A stretch of 64,000 bases of DNA. Source: Lota lota (lineage: Eukaryota > Chordata > Actinopteri > Gadiformes > Lotidae). The notes beneath the pieces were generated by a model. That model was not told the DNA's origin, ran no database searches, and saw only the letters and a list, made by a program, of their open reading frames with translations. Below are positions 57,537 to 64,000 of this stretch, in pieces (the stretch's first letter is position 1; each line of letters starts with the position of its first letter). The translations under genes were made by a program, and so were the position numbers. The stretch covers positions 682,501 through 746,500 of the forward strand of contig JACYXH010000410.1 in NCBI GenBank assembly GCA_026745465.1, in the 5' to 3' direction.

Positions 57537-58429
57537 AAAGAGGGCGAAAGAGAGATGAGGAGAGTTGTCTTTAGGGCAATGGTCATGTATATGACTCCTG
57601 ATGACCGCTAACTAGACAACAGGAACCACATCCACACACTTTCTGTGAGGTGGACGGGACAATCACTGTTCAGCCAATCACCCCACGCCAGCTAGGCTAA
57701 GCTACGTCCCTGTTTCTTCTTTCCCTGAAAGGCAGCCCAGGTGAATTCAATAAGACACCAGAACTGAATCAACATCAATGATAAACGTGTGAGATAAAAA
57801 AAAAACAAGGCATAAAGATTCATGTTCAAAGCAGAAACAAAAGCACCAGAACAAAATAAAGGCAAAACATTTCAAATAAATTGTGATATGAAAACAGTTG
57901 TGAATAAGGTGTAAGAAAAGCCTCCAACCTTCTCCAACCAGGCCTCCTCCTTCTCCCCCTTATATCCCTCCTTAGCCTTTGGTGTCCCTTGTCCTCAACC
58001 TAACCAAATTGCTGGCCAGATAATGCTAGCAACTGCGCTTGCAACAGTGCTAGGGTTGGAAGATAAAGTCATGGCCTGTGATTATGTTGAACAAGGAGCT
58101 AACAGTGGGAGTCTATTTTAAAGCTTTGTAAGGTGGCAGGTGAGGCTGAAATGTGATATGTGAGCTTAACGTTTCCTTCGTCCATTTACGAGTGATCCGA
58201 GACAGCAGGTTGATAGCTCCCTTCAGTCTAGATTCAAGTCCTCCAAACCAAACTGAATATATAGAAAAATTAAAAACACACACACAAGAAAAGTGTAAAC
58301 AGAGCCTTCCTCGAGGGGGGAGGTATCGGGGTTATCACGGAGATGCACCCCTTCCTGGTTCTGGCGTCCGGGTGCCCTGATTGGAGGGGTTGAGGGGAGA
58401 GGGCATGGTCAAGAGGTGAGAGGCCCCTC

Positions 58430-62696
<4,267 letters not shown>

Positions 62697-62940
62697 GGTA
62701 GTTGTCGGCCCGTCAGCGATTCAGAAGGCACCGCAAAAGCGACAGCTACATCGGGTCTTCCACAACGGAAGGCCCGGGTTAGCAGGAGATCATTTCCCGT
62801 GGTGTGTGGCAGGGCCGGGGTCTTGTTTTGATTCCTACGCGGGAGAAATCATCCACCCAGTGGTACTGTTGACCCGAAGTCCCACTCAGAGACGTCAGGA
62901 AGTAAAGTGCTGTGTCGTACTGCGCATGTGTGACTGAAGT
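62697..62940 (-). promoter_or_regulatory. pgap3 5' UTR and promoter region
   Basis: CpG-containing sequence upstream of the start (CCGTGGCCCGG on the gene strand, CGCATGTG, ACGTCAGGAAGT). ACTTCCTGACGTC (gene strand) at 62890-62902 combines an ETS-like and a CRE-like half site. Confidence 0.35.
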
Positions 62941-63833
62941 CGTTGGCAATGAAAACTCTGTTGATGAGAAACCCCCTAGTTGGGTGGAAACCAAACCTGT
63001 TTAGTTTTACAAATTCATATGAACCTATTTTATATAATCTATGGTTTAAACCTGTTGTATACAGGGTGGTTTAAACCCATACAGTTACAGTATATGGTTC
63101 AACCTATTGTATAGCCTACAGTCTATAACATATTTTACAGTCTATGGTTGATGCTATTGTATACTATTGAAAGCTATTTGATGCAATATGATGTCGCACG
63201 CCTGTTTGTTAGTTTGGATTTTCTTGAATCTCCTGTTTGTGTCTCTGTTTTAAAATGTCGCCTTCAGTCACTGTTTTACTTTCTGTGAAATATTGACAGT
63301 CCAATAATAAATATCATATTATATTATCCGTGATATGGTTCTACACTAACACTACACTACACAATACTATACCATTAATGTACTATACTATACTAAACTA
63401 CTGTTATTCACATTGGTCTTTATTCTAATATTAGTACTCATCCTACTTTTCCCCAGTGATGTGTTGCTGTTCAATAATTTTAAACCGTTTTTTTGGACAG
63501 GTTAAGAGAATTTTAAGGCCTAAAGAATAAATATTGATCAGAATTATTTGTTAAATTACATTTTTTAATGACGTAAATACATTCATTGATACATATGGAG
63601 CTAAACATTTTTAGTTTGTTTTGGTGATATAAACTGACAGACACAGCAGAGTAGGAAATATAGTGAGTTTTATTAGTTCCTTCTTAGTTACAGTGAGAAA
63701 CAGACGCAGTACAACAGGAGGGAAGAGAGAGGAGGGGGATGCTGTATTCTTCTGTCTCTTCTTCTCTGTCACGCTCCATCTCTTCCTCTTCACTCCAACG
63801 ATAATCATAATAATAACAATCATGTGTTGTCCT
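62941..63833. other. Upstream spacer, possibly the 3' UTR of the next gene
   Basis: AT-rich and without coding exons. TTTATT at 63668-63673 (AATAAA on minus) would fit a polyadenylation signal for a minus-strand gene ending near 63834. A loose TATACTAT/ACTATAC repeat lies at 63340-63405. Confidence 0.35.
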
Positions 63834-64000
63834 TTATCCCCCCTGCTTCGTATACTGGCGTGAGAGAGGGTGGAGGTTGGGAGAGAGGAGTAGGCAATCT
63901 ATTTTAGTATGGTACTCCTCTCTGCCAACCCTTTCTCCGGTCAGACACAGGGAGGAACCGCCGCGCGTCGCTGGGGCAGACGAGATGCTCAGATCGTCCG
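63834..64000 (-). CDS. Possible C-terminal exon of an unidentified gene (partial)
   Basis: From the right edge a minus-strand frame is open for about 54 codons, rich in Ser, Gly and Arg (DDLSISSAPATRGGSSLC), to a TAA at 63836-63834. The distal part is GC-rich and CpG-rich, unlike the spacer, and a minus-strand AATAAA follows at 63668. I do not recognise the protein; the frame may equally be chance. Confidence 0.2.
   Translation of the reverse strand, partial: DDLSISSAPATRGGSSLCLTGERVGREEYHTKIDCLLLSPNLHPLSRQYTKQGG

Overview
This is a stretch of a vertebrate genome, almost certainly a ray-finned (teleost) fish. It carries multi-exon genes with GT-AG introns whose exon sizes and phases match vertebrate orthologues, teleost-type tRNA-derived SINE tails, Tc1/mariner-type and other inverted-repeat MITEs, and a very high density of CA/GT and GA microsatellites. 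That microsatellite load resembles what is known of cod-family (gadid) genomes; this last point is inference. All gene models were built by eye from splice sites, phase and remembered orthologue sequences; no alignment was run.

Layout, left to right. (1) 284-906, minus: pigf, first three coding exons, running off the left edge; head-to-head with cript (1660-3258, plus, complete, 101 aa). (2) 5069-7326, minus: a GTP cyclohydrolase I gene (gch2/gch1 family, 6 coding exons, 233 aa). (3) 9192-19286, plus: complete msh2 (16 exons, 932 aa). (4) 21624-32008, minus: complete fbxo11 (22 coding exons, 884 aa), tail-to-tail with msh2. (5) 32.3-37.6 kb: gene-poor, with a telomere-like degenerate minisatellite and a possible unidentified small exon pair. 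(6) 37583-55237, minus: complete erbb2 receptor tyrosine kinase (27 coding exons, 1288 aa). (7) 58430-62696, minus: complete pgap3 (8 exons, 332 aa). (8) 63834-64000, minus: an open stretch that may be the 3' end of another gene.

The genes do not form an operon-like unit. Two pairs are functionally related at a distance: pigf and pgap3 both act in GPI-anchor biogenesis and remodelling. The human counterparts lie on 2p21-p16 (PIGF, CRIPT, MSH2, FBXO11), 14q22 (GCH1) and 17q12 (ERBB2, PGAP3), so the window is a teleost-specific linkage of blocks that are separate in mammals.

The most striking structural signal is not a gene. At seven exon-intron junctions (msh2 exon 8; erbb2 exons 2, 11, 13, 15, 25; pgap3 exon 7) a local tandem repeat includes the splice site itself, so that copies of the real acceptor or donor, often with the first or last exon bases, are strung out in the intron. 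fbxo11 exon 12 also has a decayed partial copy in the neighbouring intron. I found no new enzyme system, CRISPR array or mobile gene cluster; the repeat-splice-junction coupling is the observation most worth following.
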